This document shows, piece by piece, positions 51,633-60,862 of a stretch of 64,000 bases of DNA. Made by a program: the position numbers and the translations under genes. The stretch comes from Candidatus Melainabacteria bacterium (GTDB lineage: Bacteria > Cyanobacteriota > Vampirovibrionia > Obscuribacterales > Obscuribacteraceae): assembly GCA_003242885.1 (NCBI GenBank), contig QKMZ01000004.1:1-64000 (forward strand). Reading direction: 5' to 3'. The notes below the pieces were generated by a model, which was not told where the DNA came from, did no database searches, and saw only the letters and a list, made by a program, of their open reading frames with translations. Position 1 is the first letter of the stretch; each line of letters begins with the position of its first letter.

Positions 51633-54331
51633 ACGAACCGATGGGCAATAGGCGAGGAAAACGCCCCAACATGTTCAAGAAGAGAGAAGAACTTCAACGA
51701 AGGAAGGATGAGCTTTCGCGAAAACCAGGCAACACAAGGAAGAAACGCACAACTACTGTTGCACTAGAGAGCATCAGCAAACAAACAAGCGGAGGGAGAG
51801 AGCTTGTCGAAGATTGGTTTTCGCGGCAAGGCTGGGAGCCGTTTCAATTTCAAAAGGAAACATGGGACGCGTATCTAAAAGGCGAAAGTGGATTGATTCA
51901 TTCATCTACCGGCACAGGAAAAACTTTTGCCATCTGGCCGGCTCCACTGATCGAATGGCTTGAGGAGTCGCTTTCCAGCGGCGCCACAGAAGTAACAACG
52001 CCACCACTAACAGTGCTCTGGTTGACTCCACTGCGTGCACTTGCCGGCGACACGGAAAAGTCATTGCGAGAGATGCTGGACGGATTATCTCTGAATTGGT
52101 CGCTGGAAACACGGACCGGTGATACCTCTGCAAGCATTAAAGCTCGCCAAAGGAAAGAACTGCCTTCGGCGTTGATCACAACACCCGAGAGTCTCTCGCT
52201 GCTGCTTTCATACGCAGACAACCAGAAGATGTTTGCCAATTTAAAACTGGTAGTTGTTGATGAATGGCATGAACTCATGGGAACAAAGCGCGGCACAATG
52301 ACAGAGCTGGCGCTTGCGCGATTGCGAGTGCTCAATCCAAATCTGCGAACGTGGGGAATGTCGGCCACTCTGGGCAATACAGACGAGGCGATGCACACAC
52401 TGTGCGGAATCAATGCCAGCACGACCCGCCGCATCACGTCAGATATCGACAAAGAAATCAGCTTTGTATCACTGCTGCCCGAATCGGTGGAGAATTTCCC
52501 CTGGGCAGGCCACCTCGGCTTGCCTATGGTGGAGCAAGTCGCTCAAACAATTGAAAAAGCGAAAACATCGCTGGTGTTTACCAACACACGCTCCCAGTGT
52601 GAAATGTGGTACCAAGCACTGCTCACAGTCCGACCGGAATGGGCCGGTGAAATCGCTCTGCATCATGGTTCACTTGACCGAGAGACGCGCAAATTCGTAG
52701 AAGATGCAGTGCGGGACAGCAAATTGCGCTGCGTTGTTTGCACTTCGAGCCTTGACCTCGGCGTCGACTTCGCCCCGGTAGAACAGGTCTTGCAGCTCGG
52801 CAGCGCCAAAGGTATAGCACGCTTGCTTCAACGCGCCGGTCGAAGCGGACACAAACCGGGCGCTCTCAGCACAGTGGTCTGCGTGCCGACACACTCATTC
52901 GAAATTGTGGAATTCGCGGCTGCAAGAAAGGCGTTGGCAGCAGAAAAAATAGAATCGAGAAGACCGCTGCCAAAACCTCTAGACGTGCTCAGCCAGCATT
53001 TGGTCACGCTTGCCGTCGGTGGCGGGTTCAGGTTGGAAAACGTCATTGCGGAAATTCGCAGCGCTTACTCATACAAAAACTTGAGCGACATCGAATTCGA
53101 TTGGGTGGTCAATTTCATTACTAAAGGTGGGCGTGCACTGGGTGCATACCCCGAGTACTGCAAGGTGCAAGATTACGATGGGTATTACTTTGTCGAGAGT
53201 GACTCCGTGCGCCAAAGACATCGTATGTCGATAGGAACAATCACCAGCGACGACAGCATGAATGTCGTCTTCATGTCGGGAGAGCGCATCGGATCACTGG
53301 AAGAGTCTTTCATTGCGCGCTTGCGACCGGGCGACCGCTTCGTCTTTGCAGGAAGATGTTTAGAACTCGTCCGCACAAAAGACATGAAAGCGTTTGTTCG
53401 ACTGGCGCCTGCAAAAGGTGGAACAGTGCCACGCTGGATGGGCGGGCGCATGCCGTTGTCTTCAGAACTTTCAGAAGCTGTGCGAGAAGAGCTAGGCATT
53501 GCAGCGCAAGGCAGTTATGAATCGGAAGAAATGCGACTTGTCGAGCCCCTCTTGCGGTTGCAAGAAACCTGGTCGCAGATACCCGATGAAAAGTCAGTTC
53601 TCGTAGAGCACATGCAATCGCGCGAAGGCTACCACCTCTTCATTTATCCATTCGAAGGAAGGCTCGTACACGAAGGGCTGGCTGCCCTGCTTGCCTATCG
53701 CATGTCTCGCCTTACTCCTGCGACTTTCAGTTTGTCCATCAACGATTATGGCTTTGAGATGGTTTCAAACATCGACATTCCTATCGAAATGCTCTCCGAG
53801 CACCATATGTTCAATCCGGAAAACCTAGCCGACGACATTCTGCGTAGCATGAATGCTTCAGAGATGGCCCGTCGACGCTTTCGCGAAATCGCTCGGGTTG
53901 CCGGTCTCGTCTTCTCCGGCTATCCAGGCAAATCCAAAACCAGCCGCCAAGTGCAGGTATCGAGCGGGCTTTTATTCGATGTTTTCTCCGAATACGATCC
54001 TGAGAATCTATTGCTGCATCAAGCTCAAAGAGAGGTTTTGGAGCAGCAACTGGAAGAAAGTCGTTTGCGCAAGGCGATGAAACGATTGTCGAAAAGCCGT
54101 CTTATTTCAGTGGAACTGCAGCGCCCATCTCCAATGGCACTGCCGCTCTTAGTCGAATCGTGGAGAGGCAAGGTGAGTACTGAAACAATCGCCGAGCGCG
54201 TGTCACGTATGCAATTAGCACTGACGAAAAAACCACCAAAAGCCACTCGCACGCCGATCGCAAAATCGAAAATTACACAGAAGACAATGTTGAAAAAAGC
54301 CGCGGAAGAATCTGGTTCAAAGGTATCGTAG
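51629..54331 (+). CDS. Ligase-associated DEXH-box helicase (Lhr-type)
   Basis: 900 residues. The SF2 helicase core has Walker A HSSTGTGKTFAIW (about 90-102), PLTVLWLTPLRALAGDTEKS (motif Ia), TTPESLS (Ib), DEWHEL as a variant DExH motif II (about 211), SATLGN (III), VFTNTRSQCEMWYQ (IV) and LLQRAGRSGHKP (VI). It is followed by a WH and Lhr-type domain. The basic N-terminus (KRPNMFKKREELQRRKDELS) and the C-terminal tail are extra. Related Lhr helicases translocate 3'-5' on ssDNA and act in DNA repair. It is the third gene of the coupled operon. Confidence 0.92.
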   Translation: MNEPMGNRRGKRPNMFKKREELQRRKDELSRKPGNTRKKRTTTVALESISKQTSGGRELVEDWFSRQGWEPFQFQKETWDAYLKGESGLIHSSTGTGKTFAIWPAPLIEWLEESLSSGATEVTTPPLTVLWLTPLRALAGDTEKSLREMLDGLSLNWSLETRTGDTSASIKARQRKELPSALITTPESLSLLLSYADNQKMFANLKLVVVDEWHELMGTKRGTMTELALARLRVLNPNLRTWGMSATLGNTDEAMHTLCGINASTTRRITSDIDKEISFVSLLPESVENFPWAGHLGLPMVEQVAQTIEKAKTSLVFTNTRSQCEMWYQALLTVRPEWAGEIALHHGSLDRETRKFVEDAVRDSKLRCVVCTSSLDLGVDFAPVEQVLQLGSAKGIARLLQRAGRSGHKPGALSTVVCVPTHSFEIVEFAAARKALAAEKIESRRPLPKPLDVLSQHLVTLAVGGGFRLENVIAEIRSAYSYKNLSDIEFDWVVNFITKGGRALGAYPEYCKVQDYDGYYFVESDSVRQRHRMSIGTITSDDSMNVVFMSGERIGSLEESFIARLRPGDRFVFAGRCLELVRTKDMKAFVRLAPAKGGTVPRWMGGRMPLSSELSEAVREELGIAAQGSYESEEMRLVEPLLRLQETWSQIPDEKSVLVEHMQSREGYHLFIYPFEGRLVHEGLAALLAYRMSRLTPATFSLSINDYGFEMVSNIDIPIEMLSEHHMFNPENLADDILRSMNASEMARRRFREIARVAGLVFSGYPGKSKTSRQVQVSSGLLFDVFSEYDPENLLLHQAQREVLEQQLEESRLRKAMKRLSKSRLISVELQRPSPMALPLLVESWRGKVSTETIAERVSRMQLALTKKPPKATRTPIAKSKITQKTMLKKAAEESGSKVS

Positions 54332-54350
54332 GGGCGCATTGCATGCGCCC
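54328..54350 (+). repeat. REP-like palindrome at the helicase stop codon
   Basis: GTAGGGGCGCATTGCATGCGCCC: arms GGGCGCA and TGCGCCC around TTGCA. It begins inside the helicase stop codon (54329-54331). The left part, GTAGGGGCG, is shared with the element at 33800. It may slow or end transcription before the pdeM-like gene, or mark a repeat insertion. Confidence 0.6.
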
Positions 54351-54397
54351 TTCAATAGAAAAACTCCTTTCATGAAGGCAGAGATAAGCTGATATAA

Positions 54398-55066
54398 ATG
54401 CAAACAAAAATTAGTGGACACCTCGAAATAGAAATTCAAGGCGAATCATTGATCCTTCTGCCTCAACGGGCCATTTACTGGCAAAGAGAAAAAACTCTCC
54501 TTATCGCCGACGCACACCTCGGTAAAGCAGCCACGTTTCGTGCACACAACATTGCAGTTCCAACCGGGACCACAGAAAAGGATTTGCAAGTCCTGTCTGA
54601 ACTGATCGTTAAATCTGGCGCCGAACATTTGATTTTCCTGGGCGATCTTGTGCACAACAAACTTGGACTGACAGACAGAATCTGCTCCTTGATACTTGCA
54701 TGGAGAGAGCATCATAGCGATATCAAAATAACACTTGTCCGCGGAAATCACGACAGAAAAATTCCATCAATCGCAGAATTGATGCGTTTGGATATTGTGG
54801 AAGAACCGCTAGTCATGAAGCCATTCGCGCTAAAACATCACCCAGAGAAAGACACCGCTGGGTACGTTTTGTGCGGACATACACATCCTGCAGTGCGATT
54901 ACACGGCGCCGGACAGAAGAGCCTGAGGCTGCCGTGCTACGTTTTTGAAGACCACATCGGCACTTTGCCGGCATTCGGAAGCTTTACCGGCTGCGCAGAT
55001 TTAGAACCGACAGGCAGCGAACGTATCTATGTCTTGGCCGGCGACACAGTTGTTGAAGTTCACTGA
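54398..55066 (+). CDS. pdeM: Ligase-associated DNA damage response endonuclease PdeM-type metallophosphoesterase
   Basis: 222 residues. The calcineurin-like phosphoesterase motifs are LIADAHLGKAATFR (about 35-48), IFLGDLVHNK (about 77-86), LVRGNHDRK (about 113-121) and LCGHTHPAV (about 164-172), all with metal ligands. PdeM of this operon type is an endonuclease required for a DNA damage response. No ribosome site is ideal; the gap to the helicase is 66 bases and includes a palindrome. It completes the exonuclease-ligase-helicase-PdeM set. Confidence 0.9.
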   Translation: MQTKISGHLEIEIQGESLILLPQRAIYWQREKTLLIADAHLGKAATFRAHNIAVPTGTTEKDLQVLSELIVKSGAEHLIFLGDLVHNKLGLTDRICSLILAWREHHSDIKITLVRGNHDRKIPSIAELMRLDIVEEPLVMKPFALKHHPEKDTAGYVLCGHTHPAVRLHGAGQKSLRLPCYVFEDHIGTLPAFGSFTGCADLEPTGSERIYVLAGDTVVEVH

Positions 55067-55105
55067 ACAACTCACATTGCGAGGAGAGACATACGCCAAT
55101 GCAAA

Positions 55106-55906
55106 CTAAGCGCTCTTTCGCACATCTGCCGGAGGTTTCGATGTTTCAATCATTTTCACGTCTTTCTGCGCACCATCACCGTTCTTTTCAGGTGGACAGA
55201 ATTCCTCCCCGCAGGCCTTTGCAAGAACGAGTTCTGGCGCGATCGGCATATTGTGCGCCTTCTCAGCTGCTTGCTTCGCTTTCGCAGCAAGTTCTTTAGC
55301 CTTATCCTCGTCGTCGATACCTTTAGCAGCTTCCGCAGCCGCCGCCTCGCTCTCAAGAAGAGCGGCCTGAGCCTTTGCAACGACCTCCTGACCGACTTTC
55401 GATTCAGTCAGTATTTTCTGCTCATCAGCTAAATCAGAGCAACAAAAAGGACAGCGTACAGCCTTGAATGGAACTGTAGAGACGCAATAGGGACACTTCT
55501 TGTTCTCAGGCTCTTTGCCTTCTTCAACATTTGATGTAAGGAATGAATGTTCCAGACGCTTGTCTAATTTGTTGAACACTCGGATGATGGCGAACATCGA
55601 GAGAGCAACAAGCAAAAATGCGATAACGCTGTTGATAAATAAACCATAGTTAAGTGTTACAGCCCCAGCTGCCTGGGCCTTCTCCAAAGTCGCGTATGGA
55701 GGAGCTACTTTTGTGCCTGCCTTAAGCAATACATAGAAGTCCGAGAAGTCGGCTTTGCCGATTGCCAAACCCACCGGCGGCATAATTACGTTGTCTACCA
55801 GCGATTTGGCAATGGTGCTAAAAGAGGCGCCCACTGTGAATCCGACCGCCATGTCCATAAGATTTCCACGCAAGGCGAATTTTTTGAACTCTGCAACAAA
55901 TCCCAT
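55106..55906 (-). CDS. mscL: Large-conductance mechanosensitive channel MscL with a zinc-ribbon C-terminal extension
   Basis: 266 residues from MGFVAEFKKFALRGNLMDMA; the start at 55906 is chosen because AAAGGA is 8 bases ahead and the E. coli protein begins at the same point. Residues 1-45 are pore helix TM1 (VGFTVGASFSTIAKSLVDNV), IMPPVGLAIG closes it, and TM2 (VTLNYGLFINSVIAFLLVAL) ends near 108. MscL opens on hypo-osmotic stretch. A C-terminal zinc ribbon follows, CPYC ... CPFCCSD with four Cys at about 138, 141, 152 and 155. An Ala/Glu/Lys-rich coiled coil (AALLESEAAAAEAAKGIDDE) and a tail with two more Cys complete it. Typical MscL is about 130-150 residues. Confidence 0.88.
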   Translation of the reverse strand: MGFVAEFKKFALRGNLMDMAVGFTVGASFSTIAKSLVDNVIMPPVGLAIGKADFSDFYVLLKAGTKVAPPYATLEKAQAAGAVTLNYGLFINSVIAFLLVALSMFAIIRVFNKLDKRLEHSFLTSNVEEGKEPENKKCPYCVSTVPFKAVRCPFCCSDLADEQKILTESKVGQEVVAKAQAALLESEAAAAEAAKGIDDEDKAKELAAKAKQAAEKAHNMPIAPELVLAKACGEEFCPPEKNGDGAQKDVKMIETSKPPADVRKSA

Positions 55907-56240
55907 AAAAAAGTCCTTTCTCCGGGGCTCCGATGTGTCCGCCATTCAGGCATTTATTTATTTAAGAAATGAAAAAGAGCTGGTCTGGCAGCTCCCAGAT
56001 TTCGACGAAGCTAAGGCTTCTAAGTTCCGGCACAAATTCACTGGCGTCGACCATTGAGTAAGAACTGGCTACACGTCGCCACCGCGGCTTACTGAGATCA
56101 TCAAGCTCTCAAAATTTCACTATACTTCCTAGTAGCAAAAAGGCAAAAGAAATGGAGGCGGCATAAGCCCAAACACTCCAAAAACCCACTGCATGCTGTC
56201 TTATCTCGGGCTCTCCAGCGCTCTATGGCACTGTCAACGC

Positions 56241-56750
56241 TTACAACCCTTTATGGCCGCGCCTCCCCGAGCAGAACATCTCTTTCAAGGCTTCCCGCGT
56301 GAGCACTCCTTCCTCTTCCATGACACTATCCACCGCCAATTGCAGAATAAGACGCGCCACTGCATCACCGGTGAATTCATTGATGTAGAAGCGATTGAGC
56401 GCTGCCAGAAGGTTATCCTTCCGCAGGTGAAACAAGACCTTCTGCGAATTCTCAGACATTTCACGCAACATCAAATCAACAATCTGTGGTGCCACAAGAT
56501 CAGTTATGCGCTGACGCTGAGCACGTTCATACAAATCAGAATGAAACGACACGGGCGTACGCTTCCAGGGCCACTTGCTCCACGAATCGTATGAAACAAC
56601 GACCAGCATGTCCAGCTTGTGAAAAGCTTTGCGCAGCTCACCGAAGAGAGATGCATCAAAATTTGCATCAAGAAGAAGCTCATCGAGTCGTTTGGACACA
56701 ACGATAAGCAGTTGGGAGCGCAGCTCCGGAGGGAAGTTCTTCGTCTTCAT
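56241..56750 (-). CDS. Soluble helical protein of unknown function, downstream of the TPR gene
   Basis: 169 residues from MKTKNFPPELRSQLLIVVSK; the start at 56750 is supported by AGAGG 8 bases ahead. Mostly helical (LDELLLDANFDASLFGELRK, YERAQRQRITDLVAPQIVDL) with a short strand (LDMLVVVSYDSWSKWPW). Its start lies 4 bases from the TPR gene's stop, so the two are one transcript. No family recognised. Confidence 0.6.
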   Translation of the reverse strand: MKTKNFPPELRSQLLIVVSKRLDELLLDANFDASLFGELRKAFHKLDMLVVVSYDSWSKWPWKRTPVSFHSDLYERAQRQRITDLVAPQIVDLMLREMSENSQKVLFHLRKDNLLAALNRFYINEFTGDAVARLILQLAVDSVMEEEGVLTREALKEMFCSGRRGHKGL

Positions 56751-56754
56751 TCGA

Positions 56755-57744
56755 TTACCTCTTTCCTTTTGAAAAGCGTTTTTCTGCAATACGGTCTGCA
56801 CGTTTACGCATATGAAAAGCAACCGTGCGATCGGCGTTCTGATTCCTTTGCTCGAGCCAATCTGCTACCTCAAGCAAGTCTCGTTCAATGCCCGGATAAT
56901 CGACACCGTCGACTTTATTCAAAAGCATTATTTTGCGAGAACGCTCAGCAAGATCGGCGGCTGCAATGATTTTTCCTTGAGTTGCGAAAAACGCTGACAA
57001 TCGCCTCAAATCACCCGCGACCGCGTAATGATCTTTTCCAAGCGCATCTTCACTGATGTGCAAGGAAATTAGCAGTTGCAACATCTGACGCCTGTGCGCG
57101 GGAATTTTATCACGTCCAAGCGAAGCCTCGGCTTGCAAGAGATGATTCTCCAGTTGCCTCGACGTCGGTCCATACAAGATCTCAAAAACCTCAATCAACT
57201 CGCAGCTTATTGCCATCGCCTCGTCGTACATATCGCGGTTGGCGATGGTGTCAAAGTGAGAAATGAGACACTGAGAAAGTGCCCTGAAATTCTGCACACT
57301 TCGATAAATAACGGCTGCCTTGCGATGGCTCAAAGAAGCTTCAATGATGCGCCCCATGTGAAGCTCGAGGACAGCCAACTTCTCGTACGCTGAAGCCAGT
57401 TTGTCCTCTTCGACGCCGTTAAATTCCATGATTTGGATGACCAGGCCTTGCCACCCGCGAGCCTCGTAATACCGCCTCTGGCTGAAATACAGCTCGACAA
57501 GATTGGCAATTGTCGTGACGCGATAGATTGACTCACTACCGTATTTATCACGCCATTGCCTGTTGTAGCGCTTCAGGGAACGCTCGTATTTTGCCTCTGG
57601 AGACAATTTCGATTCATCGACTGGAAGCAATTCATCGCGAACAAAATCTGTCATCCAGCTTGCGGTTGGATCTTTGAAACGGTCTTTACGACGGCGCCAC
57701 CACTCGATGATGATGGCAATAGCAATGCCATATCCTAAGAACAT
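56755..57744 (-). CDS. Membrane-anchored TPR protein
   Basis: 329 residues. An N-terminal anchor (MFLGYGIAIAIIIEWWRRRK, residues 2-16) is followed by TPR-type helical repeats: VTTIANLVELYFSQRRYYEA, YEKLAVLELHMGRIIEASLS, DTIANRDMYDEAMAISCELI and DLRRLSAFFATQGKIIAAAD. A basic C-terminus (RKRADRIAEKRFSKGKR) ends it. TPRs mediate protein-protein contacts; the partner may be the coupled gene at 56241. AAGGTGG lies just ahead of the ATG. Confidence 0.7.
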   Translation of the reverse strand: MFLGYGIAIAIIIEWWRRRKDRFKDPTASWMTDFVRDELLPVDESKLSPEAKYERSLKRYNRQWRDKYGSESIYRVTTIANLVELYFSQRRYYEARGWQGLVIQIMEFNGVEEDKLASAYEKLAVLELHMGRIIEASLSHRKAAVIYRSVQNFRALSQCLISHFDTIANRDMYDEAMAISCELIEVFEILYGPTSRQLENHLLQAEASLGRDKIPAHRRQMLQLLISLHISEDALGKDHYAVAGDLRRLSAFFATQGKIIAAADLAERSRKIMLLNKVDGVDYPGIERDLLEVADWLEQRNQNADRTVAFHMRKRADRIAEKRFSKGKR

Positions 57745-58609
57745 AGGCCCACCTTTCTCAATTGTGACGTTGGGTTTTACCGCTTAACAGCAGCGCTTCC
57801 GCGAATGCACGATGCGAAAAGACGCAAGTCAAACGCAAGCAGTGCGACAGCAAACCGAAAGGTTTGCTTGGTAGACGCTGTGATAGTGCGGACTTTGGGT
57901 TGGTAAAGGGTTTTTGGAAAATTGAAAATCTGAAAAACGATATTTTTACCCTAGACTTCACAAGCCCGCAACGCAAGGCCAGCGCACGCTTTGAATGCTT
58001 GCTGAAAGTTCCGAAATCAAAATTACATCAAGACTGAAACAGGCTATTGCTGCTGCAATATCGAGCTTTTCAAGCGACTCTCCAGGCACTTTAATGTTGC
58101 GGGGTCCTTCAACAGACAAAAATTGTTGCACCAAATACAGTGTCACAGCTAGTGCGAGTCGTAAGTCAGAAGACAGGCTTCTCATAATAGTTCTTGACGT
58201 CACAAAAGCACAGCTTGAGTCGAAAGATTGTTGAAATAATCGCAGGCAGTTACGAGCCGGATACGCAGTGTCCACCGAGATACTTTCCCATTTCTGCGTT
58301 AATCATTGCATTCAGAGAACAATGTACAACGAAGACGCATGAAGCAAAACAAGAATTGAGAAGACCAGGATCAAAAATGCGCGTTAAGCGAAAGCCGCAT
58401 GAAAACCGCAAAGCCGATTCTACGCTTTCATATAGTATCTTCTTAAAAAGAAAGAAGAACCGGGTTTCCGCCTGAGTGAAACCCGGTTCTGAATTGATAA
58501 GACAGCAGTGCATTTCTCAGGCTGCACTGCTTCTAGAGTGAACCTCGGAGAACCGAGGTGACGCATTACACGTCTGGGGGTGAACGCTCGCGCATTCGCC
58601 CGGGTTGTG
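57745..58609. other. Intergenic gap between the TPR gene and island C
   Basis: About 865 bases with no supported gene. A 105-codon minus-strand frame (57958-58275) contains a plausible inner start at 58185 but no ribosome site, so it is not called. AT-rich at the left, where the TPR gene promoter should lie. A terminator is listed at 58456-58490. Confidence 0.4.
58456..58490 (-). terminator. Rho-independent terminator at the end of island C
   Basis: 13-base perfect arms AGAACCGGGTTTC and GAAACCCGGTTCT around a 9-base loop. On the minus strand it runs into TCTTTCTTTTT. It lies 120 bases downstream of the island C gene ending at 58610, and is its likely terminator. Confidence 0.8.
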
Positions 58610-59671
58610 TCACTCTGGCAGGAGCTGCTTTGCCCGCTCGGTAAGCGGCTTATTCATCCACAGGTTGGCAGGACCGATGTTGTCCTGAGGCCAAACCGGA
58701 CCCGCGAGGTCCAGGACCTTGAGGTCCTTGGGAAGATGTTCTTTGGGCAGACTCTGCAGGACGCATACCCACGACTCCTGAGGACGCGTCAGCTCGATAC
58801 CGCTCGCCTTCAGCTGCTTGATTCCAGCAGTGAAAGCGGCTAGCACCTTGGCGTTCTCAGGGAGGGTGTACCGGTACCCCAGCGAAACACCCCACATGGC
58901 AATGTGGTAATGGCTCGAGGAGTTCTCGATGAAATCGTAGCCCGCGTCGATAGCGAACTTTTCGAAAACAGCGGGAGTGATACCAGACACGTCGGGGATC
59001 GGGTTAGCCACCTGACCAGGCGAACGCTCGGTTTTCCACGCCTTCCGGAAGTACTTGATGAAGAGCTTCGGACGGTCGAGGAACGTGTAGGGATTGCGCA
59101 CGAATTCTTCGAACGCATTGTCACCACACGCCGAGGCGATCTTGGAGCCAGGCATAAACGCGTAGATTGACAGCTCTACCGACTTTGCGTCGATCGTTTT
59201 GCCGTCTTTCTGAAGCGGTGCGTTGATGGCGTCCGCGTACGTGAAGTCGAGGAGCGAACTGTCGTCCGCCCTCTTCGTCCCGTCGTAGCGCCGGTCACGC
59301 AGAGAAGCTCGGAAGATGAGCTCCTGCTTGCCGCGTTTGCCAACCCAGGCTGTCACTTTGAACTTCAGACCATCACGCTTGATGATCACGCAACCGTACT
59401 TGGTACGGTAGACGGTCTGAATGTACGGGAACCGGACGTAGCCGGGCTTTCCGTACAGGAGGTGTCCGTTCAAATTGGTGACCTCATCGCCGGGAAACTC
59501 ACCAGACACGGTCTCCTGGACACGCACAGTCGGCGCTCCCTGGATTTCTCCAAGGAATGCCTTCACCTGTGGTGTCAGGAGCTCGTCCCAAATCTGCTGG
59601 TCAGAGACCAGCGCGATCGGTGTAATGCCCAGCATTTCAGTAAAATTTGCAGATGGAAATGCATTGGACAT
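58610..59671 (-). CDS. Protein of unknown family, paralogue of its neighbour (island C, copy 1)
   Basis: 353 residues from MSNAFPSANF; AAGGAGA 7 bases ahead fixes the start. Soluble, alpha/beta. It shares many segments in the same order with the 59816 gene: EFPGDEVTNLNGHLLYG, GYVRFPYIQT, VIIKRDGLKF, LRDRRYDGT, VELSIYAFMPGSKI, FLDRP, ENSSSHYHIAMW, LTRPQESWVCVLQSL and WPQDNIGPANLWM. Conserved Asp, His and Trp residues look like a catalytic or binding centre, but I cannot name the family. GC-rich codon choice matches islands A and B. Confidence 0.6.
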   Translation of the reverse strand: MSNAFPSANFTEMLGITPIALVSDQQIWDELLTPQVKAFLGEIQGAPTVRVQETVSGEFPGDEVTNLNGHLLYGKPGYVRFPYIQTVYRTKYGCVIIKRDGLKFKVTAWVGKRGKQELIFRASLRDRRYDGTKRADDSSLLDFTYADAINAPLQKDGKTIDAKSVELSIYAFMPGSKIASACGDNAFEEFVRNPYTFLDRPKLFIKYFRKAWKTERSPGQVANPIPDVSGITPAVFEKFAIDAGYDFIENSSSHYHIAMWGVSLGYRYTLPENAKVLAAFTAGIKQLKASGIELTRPQESWVCVLQSLPKEHLPKDLKVLDLAGPVWPQDNIGPANLWMNKPLTERAKQLLPE

Positions 59672-59815
59672 AGGGGTCTCCTTTAGATTTTTCAACACGC
59701 GAGAAGAGACCTGACGGCGTCCACCTACGCGTGAAGCTGGAGGCGAGAACCGGCACCACCTGGGTGCTGTTATCCCGCCTGCCTCTAAGCGATGAAGCAA
59801 GTAAATTTGCTGTTG

Positions 59816-60862
59816 CTAGGAAAGTTTCAGAGCCTTTGCCGCCTCGGAGATTGGCCGGTAAAGCCAGAGGCAGCGCTTGCTGAGGTTGTCCTGAGGCCAA
59901 ATCAACCCCGGAAGCTGAAGCTCCTGAGGAATGAGTTCGGCCGGTTTGAGGCTCTGAATCACGCACACCCAGGACTGCTGTTGGCGAGTCAGGGGAGTGC
60001 CGGAAGCGCGGATGCGCTCCAGTCCCTCGGAGAAGCCATTGAACGTCGCCTTGTCCTCAGCGGACGCGAAGGTGTACCCGTTGTTGAGCACCCATCGAGC
60101 AACGTGATAGTGACTCGGAGCAGCTTCGATCATGTCGAAACCGTACTTTGCCGCTAGCTGTTCAAAGGCAGGAAGCACATCTTCGCTGATGTCATCGATC
60201 GGCTTGCCATATTGTCCGGGAGCTCGACGACCTTTCCAGGCTCGCTTGAACAGCTCCATGAATTTCTCAGGGCGGTCCAGGAACTGGAAGGGCTGCTGAA
60301 TGAAGCTCTCGAACTCAGTGTCGCCATCGCCATCCGAAATCTTCGACCCGGGCATGAAACCGTAGACAGACAGCTCGACCGAGCGAAGGCCGGGCGCAAT
60401 CTGGCGGTTGAAGACAGGGTCGTCGTACGGAAAGTCGAGCAAAGCACAATCGTTTGCCTGCGGAGTACCGTCGAAACGGCGATCGCGCAAACCCGCCTTG
60501 TAAATCAGCTCGCCGCGACTCTTCTCGACATCGCCAAACCAGCAGAGGACCTCGAATTTCAAGCGGTCGCGTTTGATTACGACAGCACCATGACGGGTCT
60601 TCCAGAAGGTGTGCAGGTAGGGGTAACGAACAAAACCAGACTGCCCGAAGAGCAGGTGATTGTTCAGGTTCGTGACCTCGTCGCCAGGGAACTTGCCGGC
60701 AACGGTCTCCATCAGTTTGGGCGGATCCTTCCGCAGGATCTTGCCTAGGAGTCCTTTGGTCATGGGCGTGACCAGAGTGTCCCAGATTTCCTCATCGGTT
60801 ATCTCGCACACACGGCTATAGCCCAGACGGTCGAGGACCTCCGGAGTTATGAATTTGACCAT
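59816..60862 (-). CDS. Protein of unknown family, paralogue of its neighbour (island C, copy 2)
   Basis: 348 residues from MVKFITPEVLDRLGYSRVCE; the start at 60862 is taken because CGAGGAA precedes it about 9 bases upstream, while the open frame to 60991 lacks a ribosome site. It shares with copy 1 KFPGDEVTNLNNHLLFG, GFVRYPYLHT, VVIKRDRLKF, LRDRRFDGT, VELSVYGFMPGSKI, FLDRP, EAAPSHYHVARW, LTRQQQSWVCVIQSL and WPQDNLSKRCLWL. No signal peptide or membrane segment. It is read first; copy 1 follows 144 bases downstream. A tandem duplication followed by divergence is the simplest account. Confidence 0.6.
   Translation of the reverse strand: MVKFITPEVLDRLGYSRVCEITDEEIWDTLVTPMTKGLLGKILRKDPPKLMETVAGKFPGDEVTNLNNHLLFGQSGFVRYPYLHTFWKTRHGAVVIKRDRLKFEVLCWFGDVEKSRGELIYKAGLRDRRFDGTPQANDCALLDFPYDDPVFNRQIAPGLRSVELSVYGFMPGSKISDGDGDTEFESFIQQPFQFLDRPEKFMELFKRAWKGRRAPGQYGKPIDDISEDVLPAFEQLAAKYGFDMIEAAPSHYHVARWVLNNGYTFASAEDKATFNGFSEGLERIRASGTPLTRQQQSWVCVIQSLKPAELIPQELQLPGLIWPQDNLSKRCLWLYRPISEAAKALKLS

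Noticed and set aside
57958..58275. 105-codon minus-strand frame upstream of island C
   Set aside because: Plausible inner start but no ribosome site and no family; kept only as a possibility in the gap entry.
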